64,000 nt of DNA from Membranipora membranacea. Lineage: Eukaryota > Bryozoa > Gymnolaemata > Cheilostomatida > Membraniporidae. The notes below the pieces were generated by a model, which saw nothing but the letters and a program-made list of their open reading frames with translations, was not told the DNA's origin and ran no database searches. Shown here piece after piece: positions 34,101 to 45,800 of this stretch; position 1 is the stretch's first letter, and the number at the start of each line of letters is the position of its first letter. Where the stretch lies: the NCBI GenBank assembly GCA_914767715.1, contig OU612067.1:7070001-7134000 (forward strand), read 5' to 3'. A program made the position numbers and the translations under genes.

Positions 34101-36885
34101 AGGAGCTAGGTATGTAATCAAATATGGAATAACTGATAATGATCAGATGATTGAATAGTCAAAAGCTCCGACATCTGCTGTGGAAAGAAAACTGATTATC
34201 CATAACCAATGTAAAATCCCATACAAAGTTGAGAACTATGTGTATTGGATTTTACATTGATTATTAATAATCAGTTTTCTTTCTACAGCACATGTCGGCG
34301 CTGTTGCCTAATGGGACTCACTGAATAAACTTTTTTATTTTATATACAATCACATGAGTCTAAATCTAGGCTTGCCTTCTGATAATGATTATATAGAGGC
34401 CTATCATTCTACCCATAGATTGAAGACAGTCAATGATGCCTAATATTTCAATTGAATGGATTCTTAAATGAGTTTTACCTGGAAAATACTGTAACAGCAG
34501 TGAATAAACCAAACCAGTGCAGGCCTCATTCAATCCATATTATTATATGGATTGTTTGGGCGAGAAGTACAGTGAACCTACTGTTTACAACCATTGCTGC
34601 GAGAGTTGAATGCATCTGCAGCATTCACGTTTACGATTTAAATAGTCGCATACGGCGGCTATTGGAAAAAAGTTTTCCTCACTAATCTCAAATTATACTT
34701 AGTTAAAATTAAATGATACTAGAGGAATAATTCCTCACTGTATGACAGAAATAGATAATGGTGCAACATCATGGAGTTAGGGACGTCCCAAACTCCCTGA
34801 TGTAACATGCTAGCATATTTTGTTGTTCACTTTTTGTATTCACCAATTTTGTATTGTTACAGTGCCTCAGGAGATGATTTGTGGGCTTTCGCTGTGTTAG
34901 AGCAGTTATTGGGAGCAGGACCTCAGATAAGATGGGCTTCTAATGTAACTAATAACAGACTCAACGCTCAACTCACCAAAAAAACACAAGATCCTTTCCA
35001 TGTAAGCTAAAAATATAGGTAACTTGTGCCACTACTCAGGATTGAGATTTTCATATGATGACTGATTGGTTGGATGGGGGCAACTTTTTTATTTGTTGTA
35101 CAAAATATGTTGACAATATATCTTGAACAATATTACATTCATTTGGCAACATAAAGAATGTTTATGTATTGCGGCAGCTATAAATTGACATTGTGGGATG
35201 GTTCAATGTCCAGCTATCAAATCATCCCGTTTTAGATGCTCATCTTTATCAAATATACCATTGTGGACAGCTCATTGTAATTAGTGTCATTTATAATTTT
35301 ATTCTTTTACTTATCTTTTTCTTGATATTTGTATGTATAAGTAGTGAGATCAGTAGCTTGTTACTGGTGAAGTGTCAATATTGATTAATTTCAGGCCCAA
35401 TCCTTCAATGTGAACTATAGCGACTGCGGCTTATTTGGAGTTAGTGCTGTCACAGTCCCAGAGAACAGCGAGCTCGTCATCAAGACTGTCATGGAGCAAC
35501 TGAATGAGTTAGCTTCTAAACCACTTGATGCCCCAGCTCTACAATCCGCCAAGTAAGTATTTTACTGTCATCATCACTGGTCACATATTGTATACTTGTA
35601 TAAGAGCAGTTAAGCTTATCGACATCTATGTATGAGAAAATTATTTAACGCTCGATTTTAATATCCTCCATTTCCACATGTTTAACCTCTACACTGTAGA
35701 AGTTCTTGACATCAAACTGTAGTACTCTTAGACTAGATAAGCTCTCCTAATATACCTGCTTACTGTTTCTCATCCTTTCAGTTACACTGAAGATCATACA
35801 CATGATCATTCACAGGGTGATATGCTGTCAGATCAAGATACTATTTTGACACATTTAGCCCTGATATGAAGGTAGAGCCAGTAGTGGTAATGTAGGTGAT
35901 GTTGATATTTTACAGAAATAGAGTAAAGTCTGTGGTAGCTTTCCAGGCAGAGTGTGCCGGAGATTCAGCAGAGAACAGAGCTGTAGATTTACTCATCAGC
36001 GGCAAAGTGAAATCATTATCTGATATGACTACATCTATAGATACCGTGAACGCCGAGAGCATCCAGAAGGTAAGCATACTATATACACTATTTTATTTGG
36101 CAGACGATATCAGCCTGGACGGATGTTTTCCATAACATGCCAAAGAAATTACAGCAAAAGTTGGGGGGAAAAACAGAAAAATTATTAGTTTGTATAATGC
36201 ATACTATATGTTTTACCATTATTGTATGGAACCTGTATATTCATATCTGTCTCTGCTGGGAAATGAAGCCTGATTTGTTTAGGAAAGGATCAAATTATTG
36301 ACCACTAACACATGACTTCACCTCATGTGGTAAAAGTTGATCTAAGCTCATATGACACCCCATCTAGTGCTCAAACAAGTAAATTATACATCAAAACACA
36401 GAGGAAGGGTACATCCTTACTCCTTACTTTTACTCTGTGATCAAATCATTAAAAACTTCCAAAATCAGTAGGGTGCTCTTTAGCTAATTGCGTTGCCAAT
36501 TATTAATGCACTACAAGTTCTATGTGGGGGTAATTGGGTATCTGTCAAAATCAAACACAGGGTGACAGAATTTTAATCCCTTGAAAGCAAAAGACCACCT
36601 AAGCATTAAGCTGGTGCTGATTGCTTCACACCCATGAGGCCAATGATAGGGAGTGCATTGTTCAAGCTGAGGATAATCTTGTTATGTTGCACTTCGAAAA
36701 TATCTTTTGATCAAAATACAGATAAAATCTGAATAGAAATGCCTCCTGCGATTTTCATTATTACCTTAATTCATACTCATTATTCTATTTCCTTACAGGC
36801 TGCACAGAAGGTTCTGAACGGAAAACTGACCATGTCATCTGTCGGAGAGATCCACAATGTACCCTACGTGGATCAACTTAAGTAA
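31103..36885 (+). CDS. UQCRC2: Cytochrome b-c1 complex subunit 2 (core protein 2), 450 aa
   Basis: Matrix-side core subunit of respiratory complex III, inner mitochondrial membrane. Ten exons: 31103-31135, 31763-31834, 32203-32417, 32683-32864, 33483-33691, 34006-34109, 34863-35001, 35395-35552, 35916-36069, 36799-36885; 1353 nt in one frame, against about 453 aa in human. The N-terminus MAQRFIKGALQRRLYG is a typical mitochondrial presequence. M16-peptidase fold features follow, including the SRYED..ERGAAH segment; the HxxEH zinc site of active M16 enzymes reads HCLRA here, as expected for the non-catalytic core 2. A C-terminal half with SFNVNYSDCGLFGVSA and a C-terminus VGEIHNVPYVDQLK also suit the family. 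Two mini-transposons sit in introns 4 and 6. Confidence 0.92.
32994..33106. mobile_element. CTAG-ended palindromic mini-transposon in UQCRC2 intron 4
   Basis: 113 bp with ends CTAGTCTAAGTGCTCAGACT / AGTTTGAGCACTTAGACTAG, flanked by perfect TCTTTAA repeats (32987-32993 and 33107-33113). The interior is a diverged version of the arms seen at 18459-18535 (CAAGGCGCAGGGAGTTACTT). Confidence 0.85.
34165..34302. mobile_element. Short inverted-repeat element in UQCRC2 intron 6
   Basis: Arms pair CCGACATCTGCTGTGGAAAG-type sequence with its inverse (CTACAGCACATGTCGG), including AGAAAACTGATTAT on both sides. About 138 bp, non-coding; exact ends and target duplication uncertain. Confidence 0.7.
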
Positions 36886-37077
36886 AACTCAGCCCTTTTA
36901 GATTTTACTCTAGGTCATATTTTCAAATGTATCATTGTTGTGACGGAGGAGGCAGTGACAGTTTTTTCTAACTCGTCTCTGTTTTGCACTGGCATGTAGC
37001 CTGCTCCTCATAGCCATTGAAACTGATATTTATAGAATTCAAAATATTTTATGACATTTTTTGTGCTGCCGTGTCTC

Positions 37078-37083
37078 AATAAA
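37078..37083 (+). terminator. UQCRC2 polyadenylation signal AATAAA
   Basis: Canonical AATAAA 193 bases after the UQCRC2 stop codon on the same strand. Confidence 0.55.
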
Positions 37084-37690
37084 AAGACAAAAAGCCATGG
37101 AAAGGTCTTAGCTTACTTCAGCTACAGAATGCCAAGTTTAATTAATAAAGATTTGATATTTCACAGAATTGACGGAGATTTTAAAGCAAAATATTGATTA
37201 TGTTTCCTGTCCAGCACCCTGATACCAAACTACACCCATGATATATTACACTGCTTTTATATGTAAGACATCAAGGGAGACATAATTGCTATCAGATAAG
37301 ATAAGATTGCTGTCAGAAAAGTTGTGTTGAAAGAGCTGCCATAGTCTTCGGATCCAACGCAGACATCAGGTTTACCCTTAACAAACTCACAAACCCATCA
37401 CTTAATTCAAAGAATATGAACCTGTGAACATCAGCCAGCAATACCAGGGCTCGGGCCTTTTATTACCCTTTTACATTTGTTCTACAATTGCATTTAGAAA
37501 GCTGTAACATTTATGGGTCATTTACAACAAGTGAGCTTCACAGCATATACATCTGTATTTGCGTTTATACATCTAAGCTTCTGTCCTGAACATTTATCTA
37601 AATCCCAGACCAAGGAGTAACTCCTTGCTAAGACTTTACTATACGCATTTGTATAGATGGTGACGCATTTGCAAGGTTCTTACACATATG

Positions 37691-37720
37691 CTATAATAAT
37701 AATAATAATAATAATAATTT
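37691..37720. repeat. (AAT)n microsatellite
   Basis: About ten AAT/ATA triplets in the intergenic region after UQCRC2. Confidence 0.9.
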
Positions 37721-37935
37721 AATCAAGACTACACTCATCTTATTGAATGAACTGAAAAGAAGTTAGCACTCACTCAATTCCAACATGAGGTGATATGAGG
37801 TGATATAGTGATCAGTCCCCAAATATTACTATATATTGAACGTATCGCTAGTGACTGTTGATGCTTCTTCTCAGTTCATTTAATTCAATACAGAGAGAAA
37901 TAGAAGATAGCGCACTGTCACCTTAAGCATTATGT

Positions 37936-38154
37936 GATTTACTCACCGGCCATAGCAGGCTCCTTTCCTTTCAATGCAGAATTAACCTAACATACACCCC
38001 AGTATGTACCTGTTTAATAGATGAGGAAACAGCATATCACTACTTATACATGGGTGCTGACTATGAGGCTGCCAGAGCCCATACTAGCCCCTCCATGGAC
38101 AACTGGGAATCATTCATTTCATTCCTATATCTCACTAGGAGCCTGATGTTCTGA
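37936..38154 (+). pseudogene. Fragment of a non-LTR retrotransposon C-terminal region
   Basis: A 72-residue open stretch reads LLTGHSRLLSFQCRINL, then TYTPVCTCLIDEETAYHYLY, then YEAARAHTS. The LTGH...L..H..R......P.C..C...EET..H.L pattern is familiar from the end of many non-LTR retrotransposon ORF2 proteins, though the Zn-binding His/Cys set here is incomplete. A stop lies four codons upstream in frame and no reverse transcriptase is seen, so it is a dead remnant. Confidence 0.45.
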
Positions 38155-39828
38155 TCACCCAGTTCAGATGACAGCCAAGGCCAGGCTTACAAGGCTATAC
38201 CTCCACCGGGGAGTAACTGGCAAAGCTATAGCCAATAGTTACAAACTGGTGCTTGAGGTTTGGTATTGCGGTGACTAGGGCCGTTTGTTGTATGTGGAAT
38301 GGAGACCAGCGCCGCAGACACCGATCTTAGATAATTCGGAGCACAATCACTGACATTACAATCTCAAATAATTGCCACTCCAATACACATTATATAATTT
38401 TTATTTTTCCAGCCTCATACTGTAGTTCATTATTATGACTCTTATAATATTTGTTAAAACTGAAAACAATTTTACTGTAGATTGTATTTTTATACATTCT
38501 CTAACATTAATTATTGTATTATTTAGGTTGCGCCGGGGTAGGCTGCACCTAAACGGTGCTCTGTGCTTTTGGTTGATTTCGCTGCTCAAAGCTTGGACTA
38601 TAACTCTCAAAACATACTAGCGGATAGATCTTGACGCTGCCGATCCACTCATACATGTCGGATAAACTTCTTTGCCTGCAAAAAAAGAGGCACTTTAACT
38701 TTTATTTTGTGTATTATTTTATCAATAAAGAGTTCATCATCAACCTTGTGCTCACAATAAAGTAAAGATTGGAATTAAGAAAACACCATAGACATTAGAC
38801 CATAGCAGCTGACTACAAATCCCATTCAGTAATGACATGAGGTGCATGTAAAGATTTGTTTCAATAGAAGTCTATCTGTTCTAGAAAATTCCATTATCTG
38901 GATAATAAACAATGTTAAACGAATTCGAGCTTCAATTCACCACTCATAATTACATAGATCCGAGAACCTTGTGCAAATGTAGGCTGTAATGGATTGTGTA
39001 AAATATTGTCAATGTTGGCTATTTAATATGGAGAACTAGTTCACAGAAGGTTTCTCATTGTACTCGCCATTTGTCTGACAACAGGATTACGAATTATAAT
39101 CTCATAATGAAGCTACAACTGTGGGTGTCACCCTTTTGTATGGTTAGGAACTGATGGCATCTCTTTTGTCTCATTCTGTTTGCCATTATCAAATTCATGT
39201 ACTAAAATATTTGAGCCAGCCAAAGATTTTCATTTGCATTTATGAGCTAGGTAAAGTCTCCATTTTCCTTCACGTTTGCAGTTAAAATTTTCCCTGATAC
39301 TTATAACAACTGGACATTATCTACAGACAAATCTCGCTACAGAATATTGTTATAAGGACCCAGTCGACTACAATTAAAAAGCAGAAGCAGAAACTCCATT
39401 TGCATTTTTTAGCAACCTCTAGAGGGAATTTCCAATTCATTTTAAAATTTACAAATGCACATTAATAACTGGGCCCAGTGATAAATTTAATATTAGGTCT
39501 ATGGTCACATGGTCACATGGTGCCAGCCCTGCGTGATACTGAGTATCTTTATCATTGTAACTCGTACTATACTGGAATTTTATTATTTATAACCAGCTAT
39601 GTTTACATTAAAAAAAGTGCATTGCGTGTGGAATGTTTATACTCAATAAGGCAACTGTGAAATTCTCAGTTAGAAGGAATCTCCTTCATGGACGCAACAG
39701 TTGAGGAAGATTGAGCAGTTGGATCTGCATTCTGTGAAATCACATTTAGAGATCATGTACATATTATACTACATATCTATAAAAACCACTGAATGCTGGT
39801 TCAGCACAGCAGGAAAAAGTTGTCAGAG

Positions 39829-42800
39829 TCAGAGATAGTGCTCGAGCTCCCATATCTGGGTATCTTTATCAGAACAGGTTTTTAATGTTATTGGTTTTGA
39901 AGCAGATAAATGCTCAGCATCCATACAGAGACCGAGCTGCTTGTGTTTGACTTTCCCGTCCTCCTTATTATGCTCCCAGACCATGTGCTCTGGTAGCTCT
40001 TTGCCTACTGGACACGGTTCTAATCTGAGATGGGGTTCCCCTCCGCCTCCACGAGCTCCGAGACAACCCTCCTCACGACGAAGCTCACCAATATGTGTGA
40101 ACGAGAACACCTAGAGATAAATAGATAACATTATGTTCGCTTGAACTTACAAGCTACATAGTTCTACTGGAGTAGGAAAAAAGAGAAGACAGGCCACGTC
40201 CGTAACAGATTTCTTGTCACAGCGCACAAAAAGTCAACCAGAATAACCAGTGTTCAAATCAATCATCAAAATATTAAAATTCAGTTCAAGTTGGTTTTTA
40301 AGACAATAGATTACCTCTATTAATTGTCAATGAGTATTTTCTTAGTTTTGTTGATGATTGATACAGCCAAATAATTATAGGAAAGTAAAGGGAGCCAAGT
40401 GTATTCTCAGATGTACTTATTGGGTATACTTTGCTCTGATGTACTTATTGGGCATACTTTGCTCTGATGTACTTATTGGGCATACTTTGCTCTGATGTAC
40501 TTATTGGGCATACTTTGCTCTGATACCCAAAGCACTTCGAGACTTAAAAGTGGATATCGACTAGGTAGATAGGGCTAGAAAATGATTAAGAGAGGAAAGT
40601 GAGATCTCATCTACTATAACAATTACAAATCTCTTGAATTTTCAATATGATATCACTGATTGTAACAATGACAAAGTCCTTTAATTTTTATAAGCTTACC
40701 TCACTTGCACTAGCTCCATTCTGACACGGATAGACTGACACATCGAATGAGGTCTTCTCATCCTTACCCAGTGTATCCAGGCACAAATTGGTAGAAGGAT
40801 TCCTCACCTTTATAAAAAGAAAATGGTCAAAAATTACACCTCAGACCAGACGGGAATCTGTAAAGACAAATCTTACTTGTATACAAAACTTGCACTCATG
40901 CAAATGGAATCTCAGAACTACATCAGTCATCAGTACTTAATTAACTTCCTATTATTTCTAAGATGTGATTACAGCCCCTGAAACTGATCTGATCACTATT
41001 GTATGTATGTCTCTGATGATAGACACTAGACAGTGAATTAATTCTTGTAACTTGGGTACCATTAGGAGGCATTAGGTGTAACGACCTGTGATCGTTTGAA
41101 AAAAAAATTGGGTGTTAACACATATAGGTCTCAGACTCAGACTAAATTGGCTCTAACGATCAGGGATACACATCGTAAAATGGTGTTATCTCAATGTCAG
41201 TTTGCCTGAAAACAGCAGACATGGCCACTCACGGAATAAGGTCACATCAGCGATGAGCCCTACTGGATTTACTTACCATACCATGACCTATGACCCCTTC
41301 ATCAGGGATAAACTTCTCTGGATATACATTTTCTAAGAACCACTTGAAGCTTTTACAGTTGAGACGCTTTCTCAGTTCTACTCTCTCCGTTATATCACCA
41401 GCATCTACTGACTACAAGATTGAAGGATGATATTATAATAATACGTGACTCTTCATGACATCAAAACATGGTTACAATACAACGGTATATGCGTACAAGA
41501 GCAGGTCAATACAACTTTTCATTTGAGCATTCACAGAGGACTAAATATTAAATATATTTATGGGAATTATTGATGAGCCAAGGTACATCACATTACATGA
41601 GCTTTACTAGAAAAACGACATATCAAAGTTCATTAACTGTCTGGGTGATTCACTATAGTTGCTATATTACTAGGAGTAATAGGGATAGCATAAATGCGTG
41701 TCCTCCTATAAATCCTACCCTCAAGGATTACTTATCATTAATCAATTGGTCAATTGATAACCGTGTCATGTACATTGAAAACGAGAGAGAAATTGCATCT
41801 AATTTTTGAAATAGATAATAATTCTTCTATCAGGTACTACCACATACAAATAAATAAATATGTAAATGGGTAAGACCAACAGGGAGGGTGGGTGTCCCAC
41901 CCTCCCTGCTGCAGGGAGTTTTATCCAAACTCCTGCCTGCTGCTGAATATTCTATATATTGTAGTTATCTACTCTCTGAACTTATGATTACAAGAGGGGA
42001 CAACTACGATATTGATGGACTAATCCAGGGAGTGCGGGACTAGAACAAGTTTGTTCCCTCTGGCCTCTGTGGTGGCAGAAGTGTTTTGCAAATGTTTGGT
42101 ATCGAGGCGCCTCGATACCAAACATTTGGATTATCCTTCCGCCACCACAGAGGGAACAATCTTGTTCTAGTGTGGGATATGGCCCAAACTCCCTGACTCG
42201 TATATTCAGACTATAATTACAATGACTTACAGCTAAATCATGTCGATGCATGTAGAATAGTCTTTTATATTCATCCATCCAAACCTCAGCTAGCCTCTTA
42301 GAGTTGATTCCATGTGTGTCTTTGTTACCTAAAATCGTGTGAACAGGTGAAAGTACTTGTCAATATTTACCACTACCGACTACTGACTACTGCCTCACTT
42401 TGATCTGACATGATGACATTATTGAAAAATTAATAGAGCAGTACCGTATAACTACGGTAATTACCTGGACTTATTTTGAACTGCCTACAGGGCCAATTTA
42501 TTTTTGGGCTTTCCGCCTTGAATCGCATCTCCGATGCACATATCACTATCTTTAAACTGCCAATTTTTGTTAGCTCACAATGAAAAAACCAAAACCAAAG
42601 GCCTGTGTTTGAAAAACTGATTCATTGGCAGCCAAAATGCAATAAAGACTTATCATCGCGGCGTCAGTAATTCATGCGTACCTGGGAATGTGTAGGGATG
42701 ACTTGACCTGAATATATGACCTACTCTGGAGCAAGGTATAAACTCAAGTGAACCTCCACACATCCATACCTAGAAACACAAAACAGAGCAAACTTCAACT

Positions 42801-45800
42801 TCGTCCATCAGGGAGGTAGGGTTATAAGCCTTACGCAAACATACACTGGTTCGAAATACAATATGTAACTCTATTTCTAACGTCACACCCGCACTCCACG
42901 TACCACATAGATGGCACAACTATGTATGTAGATACATGTTAAACACGTCATGTTTATATATATATATATATATATTCATTTGTATATATTCACGATGTTA
43001 AGTGCACAGAGTAAGGATATACAGAGTGGACAGTTCAATGATAGTTATAGTGCCTGCGGTTTTTGATTCACTGGGGGAAAATTGTGCACAGCTGGATGCC
43101 AAAAACTCATTATCTCTATATGTTATAATGGCATTTTTCTTGCAGACATCCCTACCTTTGATGGGCCATAATTCATTCTGTATTTATCCTAAAGACTGAT
43201 TTCCAACTTTGTTGGAATGTCCAAGCTTCAAGCTATACACCATATTGTTTTCATTTTTTGCTAGGATTCATAGGCTAAGAGTAATCCAGGTTTTTGAAAT
43301 GAGTTTTGTCATATAGATTTACATGTGACAATTGATAGACGGCTGGTCATCAAAATTAGGAAATGTCCGTGCATTGACCTAAGCCCTATGTAAATCTATA
43401 TGATAAAACTCATTTTAAAAACCTGGATTACTCATAGCCTATGTATCCTAGCAAAAAATGACAATAATATGGTGTATAGCTTGAAGATTGGACATTTCAG
43501 AAAAGTTCGAAATCAGTCTTTAGGATAAATACAGAATGAATTACGACCTATCAAAGGTGGCTATGTCTGCATGACAAAACTTCACTGTAACTTATATATA
43601 TTCTGAAATTGGCAGGTGGCCAGATTGATGAATTTCCCCCAGTGGATAAAATCCGCAGGCACTATAACGATCATTGAAGTGTCCACTCTGTATATCCTTA
43701 CTCTGTGTTAAGTGTATAATGAGGCCAAGATTATGTGATTGGTTATCTGTGGGTAGAGTGTTTCTTTAGGCAGGGCAGGCGTCTTGTTGAACCCAGTATG
43801 CCCTGGGAATATAAGGACTATAATTATGGTCTATTAAGAATTCTCTGATGTAATAAATGAGAGTTACGCATTTTATATTAACCCATATGTGAGCTATGAA
43901 AAATAAAGTCACACTAACCAAATAAAAGCCTACGCTTTTTACCTGTGGATTGATTCAACATGGAATCCTGGGATAAAGATTCTCATTTTTGACACAAAAT
44001 TCAGGTCTGACAAAATGATTAAAATTGCACTTTTCTTTTAGCTTGACTTGTACCACGCCATATCATATTTTATTTTGATTTCACAACTAGACACAGCTGT
44101 CAAGGTAGCCTGGGGTACAGGTTTAACATTGGAGGCCTTGTATGCATTCTCTGGCTACTGATTATTTCACTGTGTTCTTGGTAATTACTGGTGGGATGTT
44201 ATCTACTTTATATACAGTGTACTGCTGAGTGACATGTGCAACATTGATGTTTTGGTTTCTGTTCTGGCTATGTCATCGGGTATTTGTTCTCAATTTTATT
44301 CAGCAACAACAAAAACCAAAGATCTCAACAATCAATCGGGTCATGCCAAGACATAAACCAATACGCCAGCAGTTGTCATTCAGCAGTTACATTGTTCAGT
44401 TAGTACTTGAATATATAACACCATACAAGCGATAGCCAACACTATCCAGTTTTCAGAGTAGAGCTAGTATACATACAAGGCTCCTATGTTTAGTTTGAAT
44501 CTCAAGTAGCTATCAAGGCTTTTTAAAAACCAGTATGACTAAATACTATATAATAAGTACTAACCCTAAAAGAGATTTCGAGATTTTCACCTCCCCAAAC
44601 ATCCATACCGGGATCATAACCACCAATCTCCCAGAAGTACTTCCTGTCTGCAGCGAATAAACCGCCAGCCATCGTAGGTGATCTGTTATAAGAGTAAAAT
44701 AATAATTCATTCTGTGTGATATTAGCTCATGTAGGACATTATAAGTTTAAAACGATATTTAATTGAATTTCAAGTTTTTAGCTTTCATTATCTCAAAACA
44801 AGAAATCTTGTGCACTATAAAAATGAGAGTTTGCCTATCAATTGTTGCATGCTATGATCACTAACATGGAAAAGCGAAAGAGGGGATTAAACTAAGCATA
44901 GGGTTAAACAGCCTTGGCTAGCAAGAGTCTTTATCAGACCTGGCACCAAACAGTCACTCGCGCAAAAGACACAGAATCACAACAACCTAAATCACAATCA
45001 ACAAGGGCAGCTAAACTAACCGAATATAATCGCTGCCTTTTTGGATGGCACGACGTTTCAGTTCTCGATCAAATGTTTGATGCCAGGTGAAATGAAGACT
45101 CCATGTGAACCCTCCAACTGCTTCGCCACCATTTTGAGAGTAAAACAGAGTTTTATCATCGATGTAGTCAATCATTGGGCAAAGGATGGCGGAGCGTCGC
45201 TCTTTGATACGACTAAGCAAAGGTTCTATCCTAAAACATTTAGACAACACATAACTTATAAAAATCTCAGCAGGCACAGATAGCCGTTTAACCAGCTGCT
45301 ATGTATAAGCCATATGCTCTCAGACCTCACTCATGGTTTTGTTACTACATAGACCTAAACGTTGAAAGTTGTTAGTAAAAAGACGAGAGGTGAAGGCACA
45401 TAACTTACAGTAACAGCATGTTAAATGGTAAGTAGGAGGTTCACAACTAATACCTACTCAGTTATCATGGGGAACCATAAGCATAACTATTGAGTTATAA
45501 GATTCTCAATATTTGTTCGGAGTTGCCCACACCTTTTTTCCGGATATGCCAAGTTTATATGGTTCATCATGATAACTTGAGCAGCTTGTTTGACCACTCG
45601 GTAGGCGGTTTGTATCACCTGATGTAATCAGTTATGGAATGTCGGCGTTGTTTCTCGTGTGGAGGCATCGGTCTCCACGAGAAGTGCAGAGACCACCAGA
45701 AACCACCACGAGCCTCCATACCAATAAAACCGTAGTTTAGATTGTGATCACTTATCACATCAATCATAGGACAAAGCACTGCTGAACGCTTCTCCTTGAT

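Larger units (their letters stand above)
36886..39828. other. Intergenic between UQCRC2 and GALNT (convergent 3' ends)
   Basis: Holds the two 3' UTRs, the AAT microsatellite and the retrotransposon remnant. A minus-strand stretch at 38675-38549 has a good acceptor and could be a terminal exon of about 42 codons, but no partner exon was found. Otherwise nothing recognised. Confidence 0.5.
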
